5,182 nt of DNA from Verrucomicrobiota bacterium (GCA_018239705.1 JAFEGS010000638.1:1-5182), one strand, 5' to 3'. Counted from the stretch's first letter, positions 1 through 5,182 are shown. Notes: generated by a model from the letters alone, not told the origin. Translations and numbers: made by a program.

Positions 1-936
1 GGCTGCAACACTACCTGCGAAGACATACTTCGAAAAAGTGGTATCTGCTTGCAGTGCGCTGCTCGCTACTGTCACAATAGCACTCGCTATGCTTGTGAAT
101 GTACACAGCTCTCGAACATCAGCAACGAGATCTGCGGCATACGGAAAGAGGTGAGAGAATTTTTTGGATGGAAGTGACCTCACAGCGTCATAATAGGAGG
201 TTCTATGAATAGAAAAAAGAGCTGGCGCACTGGAATGTTCTCTTTCTCTCTTTTTAGAGACAAAACAAATTTCTAAATTACTCGTATTTGTCCGACTAGT
301 TTCATTACGGTACTTGTCGCTCTCAATGAGCGCTGAAATGGTGGAGCTATCTGCAAACCATTGCCCAGAAATTGCGCGCATTACTATGTCCATAAAATTT
401 CTTGGGAAAAAGGATCCTACGAAACGACCCCCAGGCTGTAAGGAGGCATGGATGTTGTCCCAGATCTTTCTTATTTTAAGAGGATTGAAATAGCAGATAG
501 AGCTGGCGATGATGAGTGTCACATGTTCAGGAAAGAGGTACTCTTCTGCTGATGCATGAACAAGGGTTAGTTGTCCTTTTTTTATCCAATCTGGATTGAA
601 TGTATTTGCGAATTCCCTAAAGTTGTCGAGCGCTTCTTGGGAATAATCAACTGCGATAACGTTCCAATTTCTATCTAGTAAAGCGATGGATGATAAAGAT
701 ATTCCACAGCCTACATCTATAGCAGTTCCAGTTTTGATCCCTTCTTTTTCGAAAAGAGATAAAGCCTCTAATAAGCAAGGGTGGGAAGGGGAGATCATGG
801 TTTTTGTGTACCCGCCCCAATATGGTCTACGATCGATCGCATCGGTATAGAGCGCTTCTTGTTCCACTCTAGTAAAGGCTTCGTCGGTATCTATCCCGTA
901 CTCAATGCTGAATGGTTTATAGCCTATGGATGACAT
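1..936 (-). CDS. Class I SAM-dependent methyltransferase with C-terminal extension (partial, runs off left edge)
   Basis: The reverse frame is open for 312 codons from the ATG at 936 to the window edge, with no stop, so the C-terminus is missing. It is the only usable start: the frame is open upstream to a TAG at 1005-1003 but has no ATG, GTG or TTG. The Shine-Dalgarno site is weak (GGAA about 10 nt upstream). Residues 71-83 form the SAM-binding glycine loop (AIDVGCGIS). NVIAVDYS (92-99) ends strand beta-2 with acidic D97. SAEEY (129-133), IIASSICYFN (142-151) and LQPGGRFVGSFF (166-177) match the remaining Rossmann-fold methyltransferase blocks. The fold therefore ends near residue 180. At least 130 more residues follow: a polar, Ser/Lys/Arg-rich segment (about 195-240) and a mildly hydrophobic stretch (about 278-312) that I cannot assign. 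The substrate is unknown. It is transcribed divergently from the gene at 1106. The fold call is firm; the specific function is not. Confidence 0.85.
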   Translation of the reverse strand, partial: MSSIGYKPFSIEYGIDTDEAFTRVEQEALYTDAIDRRPYWGGYTKTMISPSHPCLLEALSLFEKEGIKTGTAIDVGCGISLSSIALLDRNWNVIAVDYSQEALDNFREFANTFNPDWIKKGQLTLVHASAEEYLFPEHVTLIIASSICYFNPLKIRKIWDNIHASLQPGGRFVGSFFPRNFMDIVMRAISGQWFADSSTISALIESDKYRNETSRTNTSNLEICFVSKKREREHSSAPALFSIHRTSYYDAVRSLPSKKFSHLFPYAADLVADVRELCTFTSIASAIVTVASSALQADTTFSKYVFAGSVAA

Positions 937-959
937 ACATGTATTCCGTGTATTTGTAT

Positions 960-1091
960 ATGTTGAAAGTGGAAATAATTTATAGTAACCGGCGTTTAAA
1001 TGCTAGGGAGTTTCTGCAGCAAGTAATTGAGGCTGGGGCTGCACCTATGTTGCTTTCTATTGTTCAGAGTGGTATACTAGTATGGTTCTAG
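960..1091 (+). CDS. Possible 43-codon mini-ORF with armadillo-repeat-like sequence, or a gene remnant
   Basis: A forward frame opens at ATG 960 and closes at TAG 1089-1091. The same frame has further ATGs at 912, 930 and 939, which overlap the divergent methyltransferase. Its central part reads VIEAGAAPMLLSIV, preceded by an Arg/Asn-rich helix-like stretch. That resembles the V-I-x-A-G-x-x-P-x-L-x-x-x-L pattern of armadillo repeats in importin-alpha-type proteins. No Shine-Dalgarno site precedes any of the ATGs. The ORF overlaps the predicted promoter of the next gene and lies in a different frame from it. It could be a small gene, a fossil of a longer ARM protein, or chance. The match covers only about 15-25 residues, so this is a candidate and not a firm gene. 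Confidence 0.2.
   Translation: MLKVEIIYSNRRLNAREFLQQVIEAGAAPMLLSIVQSGILVWF
1050..1078 (+). promoter_or_regulatory. Sigma70-like promoter for the 1106 gene
   Basis: The -10 box is TATACT (1073-1078, 5 of 6 to consensus). A weaker -35 box, TTGCTT (1050-1055, TTG matching), lies exactly 17 bp upstream. Transcription would start near 1085. That leaves a leader of about 21 nt containing the GGGGG ribosome site before ATG 1106, and puts ATG 1082 at or upstream of the transcript start. Confidence 0.5.
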
Positions 1092-1094
1092 CTT

Positions 1095-1099
1095 GGGGG
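1095..1099 (+). promoter_or_regulatory. Shine-Dalgarno-like site selecting start 1106
   Basis: A GGGGG run sits 6 nt before the ATG at 1106-1108. The alternative in-frame ATG at 1082 has no comparable site at a proper distance and lies at the predicted transcription start. This is the main reason for choosing the shorter protein. Confidence 0.5.
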
Positions 1100-1105
1100 T
1101 TTTAT

Positions 1106-2401
1106 ATGACTGTAACATCTATGCAATTGGCTTTACCTGTTTACTCGCCTGCAGAGGACGATGTACAGCTTCAGGAGAGTTTTTTAGGTTTTCCTCCTGA
1201 AATAGTGAGACAATGGCTCCCCTTTGTAGAGTTGAAAACCTATCCTGAGTATAAAAGAGAAGATTTGAAGCTCCCATTAACTGGGAAAGAAGATGAAAAT
1301 TGTTTGGTATTGAGAGGCCGTTCCATCTTTTGGAAGGACCTTCCAGATATCGCTCAGCAGGTGTATACTGTAGCTTTGTGCTGTAAGACATTTTGTACTA
1401 GGACGCGCCCTCTGCGGCTGCTACTCAAGCAAGCTAGCCATTGGGGTATCAGTTATTTACGCGATATCTGCGATATCATGACTACTAGGCTTATGTCTCA
1501 GCGAGATATAGCGCCTATTCACTTCCCTGGCTTGAGTGCCCCCGTGAGGCGAGAAGGGCATGCCCTTTTACTTGACGCACCTCCTGGCGAGGACAAAAGG
1601 ATGCAACCTCTGGTCAAGCGGGGAGAGAAGGCACATTGGCTCGTGCAGCCAGTCAGTGAGTACAAAATAGGTGGCGAACGTGTACGAGATGTACGTGTCA
1701 GGGTCAATAGCTATTATTCGCATGATCCTATTGTTGGATCCATTAGTAAATATGATATTAATGAATATTCCCATATCAATAAGCTTGTGCGTGATGTTCC
1801 TTTTCTAACACGAGAAAATGACCCTTTCTTTACGAGCTCTCTTTGTGATTCTTTTGTAGAAAAGATTAAACAGTCGGAACTAGAAAAGATAGTTTCAGAT
1901 ACACATCGTTACTCCCCAGTGCTATCAAGCTATACGCCTGCTCCGCCGCCCCTTGAGTTACCTGATTTCCCAGCGCTTATCACAAAGTTTTTTTCCCTTG
2001 CAAAGCCAGCGCCTGATCTTAATCCAGGTAGTATTCGTAGGGCGTATTCTTTTTCAAGCCTATTGGTATCACTACTGATGTCATGGCGTGGTGGTGGGGC
2101 TACTTCTCTGGAAGAGCTCATTGTACATGCGGGTAAGGTGATGGTAACAGAGCTTGCACTTCCCTTGCTTACTTTAGCGGCCGCTGTCGAGGCAGTTACA
2201 TATAAGGCTCTTTCTCGGGCGGTTCATGCGCTTCGGCCAATTACAGAGCAGCCTATGAAGTGGGCGAAGACGCTTCGGATAGATGAACGAGAAGAAAGTA
2301 GCAGCTTTACCATAAGCTGGACGGTGTGGATGCTTTACCATAATTTGTTTAAACAGCGGCTTCCCATGACTGAGGATGAAGCACGGGCCTTACATCGTTA
2401 G
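1106..2401 (+). CDS. Hypothetical protein of unknown family, 431 residues, with a C-terminal hydrophobic segment
   Basis: This is a long forward ORF ending in TAG at 2399-2401. I prefer ATG 1106; ATG 1082 would add eight residues (MVLAWGFY). I do not recognise a family, and see no signal peptide or nucleotide-binding or catalytic motif. In the 431-residue numbering, the first 130 residues are globular-looking with a Cys-rich patch at about 92-97 (CCKTFC). A basic, Val-rich segment follows at about 190-202. A proline-rich linker (TPAPPP and following, about 277-288) precedes a helical C-terminal part. That part has one hydrophobic stretch at about 345-372 (LALPLLTLAAAVEAVTY), which could be a membrane segment or a buried helix. 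The tail after about 385 is charged. Hydrophobic segments of this style are common in hypothetical proteins of environmental chlamydiae, as I recall, but I cannot confirm homology. It is monocistronic by position: divergent from the gene on its left and convergent with the gene on its right. Confidence 0.8.
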   Translation: MTVTSMQLALPVYSPAEDDVQLQESFLGFPPEIVRQWLPFVELKTYPEYKREDLKLPLTGKEDENCLVLRGRSIFWKDLPDIAQQVYTVALCCKTFCTRTRPLRLLLKQASHWGISYLRDICDIMTTRLMSQRDIAPIHFPGLSAPVRREGHALLLDAPPGEDKRMQPLVKRGEKAHWLVQPVSEYKIGGERVRDVRVRVNSYYSHDPIVGSISKYDINEYSHINKLVRDVPFLTRENDPFFTSSLCDSFVEKIKQSELEKIVSDTHRYSPVLSSYTPAPPPLELPDFPALITKFFSLAKPAPDLNPGSIRRAYSFSSLLVSLLMSWRGGGATSLEELIVHAGKVMVTELALPLLTLAAAVEAVTYKALSRAVHALRPITEQPMKWAKTLRIDEREESSSFTISWTVWMLYHNLFKQRLPMTEDEARALHR

Positions 2402-2414
2402 ATCTGTAAAGGTT

Positions 2415-2439
2415 GGAATAAAAATTTTATTATAATTCC
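2415..2439. terminator. AT-rich palindrome at a convergent gene junction, possible bidirectional terminator
   Basis: The two convergent genes end 28 bp apart. The gap and the end of the reverse gene contain a perfect 15-bp palindrome, AATAAAAATTTTATT (2417-2431), nested within GGAAT (2415-2419) and ATTCC (2435-2439). The runs of A and T give U-tracts in either direction. The stem has almost no G:C pairs, so it would be a weak intrinsic terminator. The position argues for termination more than the sequence does. Confidence 0.3.
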
Positions 2440-2708
2440 ATGCGGGTTGCCAAAGCTAAAATGGCATTGCGCTGGTCCTTTACAGGACCGTCTCCGAGCT
2501 TAGAGAAGGCCTCTCGCTTGAGAGATTCTAGGTCAGCAGAGGAGAGCTGTTCTAATTGGGCGCGGATGGCGTGAGTCCATAGAGAGTCCCACCAGGCTTC
2601 TTGAGTATCGTGTGAGAAGACCTTTGATTCTTTTACGATGGTGATATTGGTAAAGCCAGCCTGAGTTAACGCCTCTTTGAGATGTGGTTCTGAGCCGAGG
2701 TTTTGCAC
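2430..2708 (-). pseudogene. C-terminal part of the UbiE-like methyltransferase, separated by an in-frame TAG
   Basis: These 92 codons lie in exactly the same frame as the N-terminal part (2733-3218). Only the TAG at 2735-2733 and eight sense codons (RGVSRRLS) lie between them. The possible GTG start at 2708 has no ribosome site, so independent translation is doubtful. The content is the usual C-terminal lobe of small Methyltransf_11/UbiE-type enzymes: L-x-x-A-L-x-x-A-G-F (LKEALTQAGF), then ESKVF, then WWDSLWTH with R-x-x-L-E-Q-L. That lobe normally closes over the substrate and completes the fold. Joined through the stop, the protein would be about 262 residues, a normal family length, with no indel needed. 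The likeliest reading is a nonsense mutation; stop-codon readthrough is the alternative. The gene ends in TAA, convergent with the forward gene. Confidence 0.7.
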
Positions 2709-2710
2709 AC

Positions 2711-2725
2711 TAAGCCGTCGGCTTA
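2711..2725. repeat. 15-bp perfect palindrome just after the methyltransferase TAG
   Basis: TAAGCCG and CGGCTTA flank one central base (2718). As RNA it would fold with a 6-bp stem and 3-nt loop. It begins 7 nt downstream of the premature TAG on the reverse strand, next to a G+C-rich CGCGGCG. It lies inside the linker between the two methyltransferase parts. It may be a remnant, a protein-binding site, a recoding hairpin or chance. Confidence 0.5.
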
Positions 2726-2732
2726 CGCCGCG

Positions 2733-3218
2733 CTAATGGATCTTTGCATGGAACCAGCTATCCAGCTCAGAGCGATCTCCCCAGACAGAAACTGCAATTT
2801 TTCCTGAAGGTTTTAGTACTCGTTTAAACTCTGACAAGGCCTTTTGGACGTTGGGGAGGAAGAACAGGCAAAAGCCTGAGAAGACAACGTCAAAGGCTTC
2901 TGGCTGAAACTGAAGCTCTTCTGCATCCATTTGTTGCAGCTGGATCCAGGAAAACGGCGATTCCTTTTTTGCCTCTTCAATCATCTGTGAGCTGATGTCG
3001 ATGCCTACAGCCTTGCCCTTTTCGCCTACTGCCTGAGCGGCCGGAAAAAGTACGGCGCCCCTGCCGCAGGCAACATCTAAGATAGCATCGCCTGGCTGAG
3101 GAGAAGCTAAGTCAACAAGCTTTTTGCCAAAATAGGCAAAGTAGCCGCATCCCTTTTCTCCGTAGCCGGAAGCTCCTTTATCAAATGTAGTCTGTACCCA
3201 TGCCTTATGTGTATCCAT
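2733..3218 (-). CDS. UbiE-like class I SAM methyltransferase, N-terminal catalytic part (truncated by TAG)
   Basis: The ORF has 161 codons from ATG 3218, the only start after the upstream in-frame TAG at 3236-3234. No Shine-Dalgarno site is visible at normal distance. The SAM-binding core is intact: ILDVACGRGAV (46-56, motif I), VGIDIS (71-76, acidic D74), a DAEEL block (98-102), FDVVFSGFCLFFLPN (109-123, motif post-II) and FKRVLKPSGKIAVSVWG (131-147). This matches Methyltransf_11/UbiE-COQ5-like enzymes, which methylate small molecules or lipids; the substrate here is unknown. The protein stops just after the core at KIH, and the missing C-terminal lobe is encoded in frame downstream (2708-2430). 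Three sampled lines of this gene contain 94 G+C in 180 bases, against 64 in 180 for the operon upstream. It lies 84 nt after the 289-residue gene on the same strand but looks like an older, separate resident. Confidence 0.8.
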   Translation of the reverse strand: MDTHKAWVQTTFDKGASGYGEKGCGYFAYFGKKLVDLASPQPGDAILDVACGRGAVLFPAAQAVGEKGKAVGIDISSQMIEEAKKESPFSWIQLQQMDAEELQFQPEAFDVVFSGFCLFFLPNVQKALSEFKRVLKPSGKIAVSVWGDRSELDSWFHAKIH

Positions 3219-3233
3219 GGGAGATACTTTAGC

Positions 3234-3302
3234 CTAATTGGCACCTTTAACGATAGGGAAAAAGGGATTCTTGGGCTCCTCACCTTGATCACAGGTATTA
3301 GT
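3234..3302 (-). pseudogene. Possible leftover 3' end of a lost gene (22 codons plus TAG)
   Basis: This is the space between the 289-residue gene and the methyltransferase. Read on the reverse strand in their shared frame, it gives 22 sense codons ending in TAG (3236-3234). They include GEEPKNPFFPIVKG, which looks like ordinary coding sequence with mixed, unbiased codons. No start codon belongs to it, because it is preceded directly by the TAG of the 289-residue gene. It could be the tail of a gene that once preceded the methyltransferase, or a former C-terminal extension of the 289-residue protein. I see no promoter or terminator in the gap. The inference is modest because 22 open codons can occur by chance. 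Confidence 0.25.
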
Positions 3303-4172
3303 CTACCCACCAAGATTTGGAGGTGCATGAGCAATTGCTCCGAGTTCACTTAAAAAATCCCACTCTGAAAAGCGTTCAAACCCATGTAGATCGCTGAGGA
3401 ATGTTGTGTTTGGAGTTCTACAAATCACATCCAAGATTCTGATCCCATTTTTGCCTGCTGGTAACTGGTAAGGCTCAAGTTTTTGAATTAAATTACTTTC
3501 AAGTGCTTGTACTGTCTGGACATCCTCACATATAAAAATAAATTTTATTCCAAAAAGATCTGCATGATCACCCCGTGGTTGCCAGTCGATATATGCAAAA
3601 GGAACTGATTCATGAATAGGTGAGCCTTTTTTTGGTCCATCTGTCTGTTTTTCATTTAGACATTTCAATATAAAAGAGATAATCTCTGGCTTCAGACGTT
3701 CTACGAGTATGTCAGGAAGCGCAATTCTTGTATAAGATCTCCCTAGCCAACCTGCAAGCTTATTCATGCCTTTTGTGCCAATTTCCATTTCTTGTAAGGG
3801 GTCGAGGTTAAATAGGTGCTGTCTATCGAAGAAAAATCGTCTATTAATATCGCATTCAATACATTGATTTTGAGGATTATTGATGACTTCAAGATGTAGC
3901 TTACGTTGGTGCTTTCCGGTTGCCTCAAAAGATTTGGGGTTATATTTAGTCACAAGTTTAACTGTCATGGCTTCCACTGTTGGATCGGTTGCAAATCTTG
4001 ATGATACAACCGTGCAAGACTGTGTGCAAATGATGAGGAGCTCCCCTTCAGCTAATGTAATGTCTGTTACAACATTGCCTGGATGGAAAATAGACCCTTG
4101 ACGCCAACCTTTGGCTTGAATGATTTTCGCGTCGAGAGTATCAAGTGGATCGAGCATTGGCTTATGTGTCAT
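3303..4172 (-). CDS. 289-residue accessory protein of an unnamed family, third gene of the TIGR04255/HTH operon
   Basis: ATG 4172 lies inside the end of the HTH gene (11-nt overlap), which suggests translational coupling; the stop is TAG. I have no established name for the family. The pattern is one I recall from uncharacterised proteins of accessory islands. Near the N-terminus is W-R-Q-G-S-I-F (23-28 region), followed by a beta-strand and Q-x-C motif (LLIICTQSCTVV, 45-56), where many relatives, as I recall, have SQ-x-CD. DPTVEAM (63-69) comes next. GWLGRSYTRIALPD (141-154) is the most distinctive block. The C-terminus has a W-D-F-L-S segment (271-275). The Asp of the usual C-D pair is replaced by Thr here. 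There is no signal peptide or membrane segment, so it is probably cytoplasmic. A function as effector or partner of the HTH protein is inference only. Confidence 0.8.
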   Translation of the reverse strand: MTHKPMLDPLDTLDAKIIQAKGWRQGSIFHPGNVVTDITLAEGELLIICTQSCTVVSSRFATDPTVEAMTVKLVTKYNPKSFEATGKHQRKLHLEVINNPQNQCIECDINRRFFFDRQHLFNLDPLQEMEIGTKGMNKLAGWLGRSYTRIALPDILVERLKPEIISFILKCLNEKQTDGPKKGSPIHESVPFAYIDWQPRGDHADLFGIKFIFICEDVQTVQALESNLIQKLEPYQLPAGKNGIRILDVICRTPNTTFLSDLHGFERFSEWDFLSELGAIAHAPPNLGG

Positions 4173-4749
4173 ATGAAATCGTTACTTCACGAGAGTCTCG
4201 GATAAAAGGATTAGATGTAATAGATGCACTAGATGGGTTTGAGCTTTCCCTTAAAGCCTCTTTTTTAGCTAAAGGCCAGAGCTTGGCCAGTGCAGAACGA
4301 ATCAACGACTCATCTAGCGTTTTTTCTTGGAACAGAAGACTTAAGGATTGCTCTCCTACAACGTTACGAGACCAAAAACGATACAGATGGCGAAGGGTTG
4401 CTGCCTTGCCTTCAGTAAGCAAAGAGTAAATTTTTTCTAAGCGTTCCTGATTTTGGAGCTTAATAACCCCTCCTCCAAGCCATGCATACACAGATTTTCT
4501 TTCAACTCCTGCAATATCTGCTATTATTGCTATAGGGAGGCCCTCATCTCGTAGCCATTGAACAATTTCTTGACTCGATAAGGAGGGTGTGTGTCTATCG
4601 GTCTCAATTACAGTATATGCCGTTTGTTGTTTGATCATCGTTTGGGGTCTAAGCATGAACTCAGCTGCACTACTAGTAAAAGGTCCACATATTACTCCAA
4701 GGCCTATAAGCGCACCAGTTGTGCAAGAACCCGGTTGTAAATACTGCAT
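4162..4749 (-). CDS. Helix-turn-helix DNA-binding protein, middle gene of the operon
   Basis: The ORF has 195 codons from ATG 4749, supported by GGAG 7 nt upstream, to TAA. Residues 58-111 form a helix-turn-helix: SSQEIVQWLRDEGLPIAIIADIAG, then VERKSVYAWLGGG with the A-G-V-x-R-x-x-V-Y-x-W-L recognition pattern, then RLEKIYSLL. This resembles Xre-type or antitoxin-like regulators whose HTH is followed by a helical domain. The segment LRHLYRFWSRNVVGEQSLSLLF...LDESLIRSALAKL (119-157) matches that C-terminal arrangement. Unusually, residues about 9-32 are apolar (TTGALIGLGVICGPF), ahead of a disordered-looking stretch. They are too short and broken to call a membrane helix with confidence. It starts 3 nt after the TIGR04255 gene and overlaps the 289-residue gene. 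The likely role is operon autoregulation or DNA targeting for the module; this is not shown. Confidence 0.8.
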   Translation of the reverse strand: MQYLQPGSCTTGALIGLGVICGPFTSSAAEFMLRPQTMIKQQTAYTVIETDRHTPSLSSQEIVQWLRDEGLPIAIIADIAGVERKSVYAWLGGGVIKLQNQERLEKIYSLLTEGKAATLRHLYRFWSRNVVGEQSLSLLFQEKTLDESLIRSALAKLWPLAKKEALRESSNPSSASITSNPFIRDSREVTISYDT

Positions 4750-4752
4750 TTC

Positions 4753-5182
4753 TCAGCTCCAATTTTTATGGGCAAATTCAGTGCCAATAGACACGAATAC
4801 TTCTTTAGATATCCCATGAAGGTCTTTTAGATGCTTTATGGCATCTTTAGTTTTCATATTTGCAGGCTGTGAAAAAATAGTGCAATGATCAATATCTATA
4901 AGAGCAAAATCGGTACTTGGTCGGTTCCAAATCCATCCATTTTTGACAATAAGAGGGGACTGGAGTTCTGGGGGGAGAGTAAACTGCGGATTGCGTAAAG
5001 ATTGAAGTCTAAGCTCTCCTATACCTGTCTTGTACCGAGCAACATACGCCCCCTCAAGAGTGGATAATTGTGGTTTGGGTGGTTCAGCAGGTAAGGCCCA
5101 GTTGCTTAAATAATCTTTTAACGGGCGACTATTCTCGGCAATTATTAAATTGACGTAGCGTATGCCCAATGCTGTCATCCAC
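4753..5182 (-). CDS. TIGR04255 family protein, C-terminal part (runs off right edge)
   Basis: The frame is open to the right edge; the codon before the apparent ATG 5178 is TGG. With W-M-T-A-L-G-I-R-Y-V-N this fits the middle of a TIGR04255 protein, where G-L/I-R-Y-I/V-N is the hallmark, so ATG 5178 is an internal Met. A full member usually has about 100-130 more residues upstream. Counting from that Met, DYLSNWALP (22-30) is typical of the segment after the hallmark. FALIDIDHCTIF (91-102) gives the D-x-D strand. LKDLHGISKEVF (117-128) corresponds to the family's L-H-x-x-I-x-x-x-F helix near the C-terminus. The protein ends in TGA at 4755-4753. The biochemical role of the family is unknown and its distribution is sporadic. 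It is the first visible gene of the operon, and its promoter lies outside the window. Confidence 0.75.
   Translation of the reverse strand, partial: WMTALGIRYVNLIIAENSRPLKDYLSNWALPAEPPKPQLSTLEGAYVARYKTGIGELRLQSLRNPQFTLPPELQSPLIVKNGWIWNRPSTDFALIDIDHCTIFSQPANMKTKDAIKHLKDLHGISKEVFVSIGTEFAHKNWS
4757..4760 (-). promoter_or_regulatory. Shine-Dalgarno site of the HTH gene, inside the end of the TIGR04255 gene
   Basis: GGAG on the reverse strand lies 7 nt before ATG 4749. It is embedded in the last Trp-Ser codons of the upstream gene. It fixes the HTH start and includes the apolar N-terminal segment in the protein, against later ATGs at codons 32 and 38. Confidence 0.65.

Noticed and set aside
1461..1477. 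Tandem GCGATATC copies.
   Set aside because: Only two copies with a 9-nt period inside coding sequence (Asp-Ile-Cys-Asp-Ile); no sign of a repeat array or operator.
1119..2121. Reverse ORFs of 62-90 codons within the 1106-2401 gene.
   Set aside because: They are shadows of the longer forward gene, which has its own promoter and ribosome site; none shows domain-like sequence.
3219..3302. Possible promoter or terminator before the methyltransferase.
   Set aside because: No pair of -35 and -10 boxes at proper spacing and no G+C-rich stem with a U-run could be found on the reverse strand.
3107..3349. 80-codon reverse ORF bridging the gap before the methyltransferase.
   Set aside because: It overlaps the catalytic N-terminus of the methyltransferase in another frame and has no motif or ribosome site.
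2430..4172. Three TAG codons (3305-3303, 3236-3234, 2735-2733) lie in one frame, hinting at reassigned amber codons and a single giant protein.
   Set aside because: The 289-residue family and the methyltransferase are distinct complete units, and neighbouring genes use TAA, TGA and TAG as normal stops. One shared frame can occur by chance. Only the TAG inside the methyltransferase needs explaining.
3201..4172. The sequence CTTATGTGT occurs at the start of both the 3218 and the 4172 genes.
   Set aside because: A 9-nt match coding for similar Thr-His-Lys codons; too short to indicate duplication or a regulatory site.
3880..4819. Forward ORFs at 3880-4101, 4145-4429 and 4589-4819.
   Set aside because: They lie antisense to the three well-supported operon genes, have no ribosome sites and translate to low-quality sequence with no motifs.

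Overview
The window looks like an accessory stretch of a bacterial chromosome with moderate G+C. It holds one forward gene and two reverse-strand blocks, and contains no rRNA, tRNA, CRISPR array or recognisable transposase. The host is uncertain. Shine-Dalgarno sites are present but patchy. The large forward gene is an orphan protein with one hydrophobic stretch, and a eukaryote-like (ARM-like) mini-ORF may lie beside it. This fits an intracellular or amoeba-associated bacterium such as an environmental chlamydia, but that is a weak guess and not a demonstration.

Layout. (1) Positions 1-936, reverse: a class I SAM-dependent methyltransferase with a long C-terminal extension that runs off the left edge. 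(2) 937-1105: a divergent intergenic region with a good sigma70-like promoter for the forward gene and a short open stretch that resembles part of an armadillo repeat. (3) 1106-2401, forward: a 431-residue protein of unknown family. The ATG at 1082 lies at or before the predicted transcription start, so the ATG at 1106 is the better start. (4) About 2402-2439: a convergent gene junction with an AT-rich palindrome. (5) 2430-3218, reverse: a second, UbiE-like methyltransferase. It is split by one in-frame TAG, and the reading frame and the protein family continue on both sides. A 15-bp perfect palindrome lies directly after the stop. (6) 3234-3302: a short protein-like open stretch that may be the tail of a lost gene. 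(7) 3303-5182, reverse: a tight three-gene operon encoding a TIGR04255-type protein (C-terminal half only, running off the right edge), a helix-turn-helix DNA-binding protein and a 289-residue protein of an unnamed accessory family.

The operon in (7) is the most interesting element. Its genes are separated by 3 nt and then overlap by 11 nt, so they are probably translated together. Sampled lines are clearly more AT-rich than the neighbouring methyltransferase, and the families are ones I associate with sporadic, transferred gene clusters. A defence or conflict role is plausible but is inference. The nonsense-split methyltransferase and the leftover coding tail beside the operon suggest that this locus has been remodelled.
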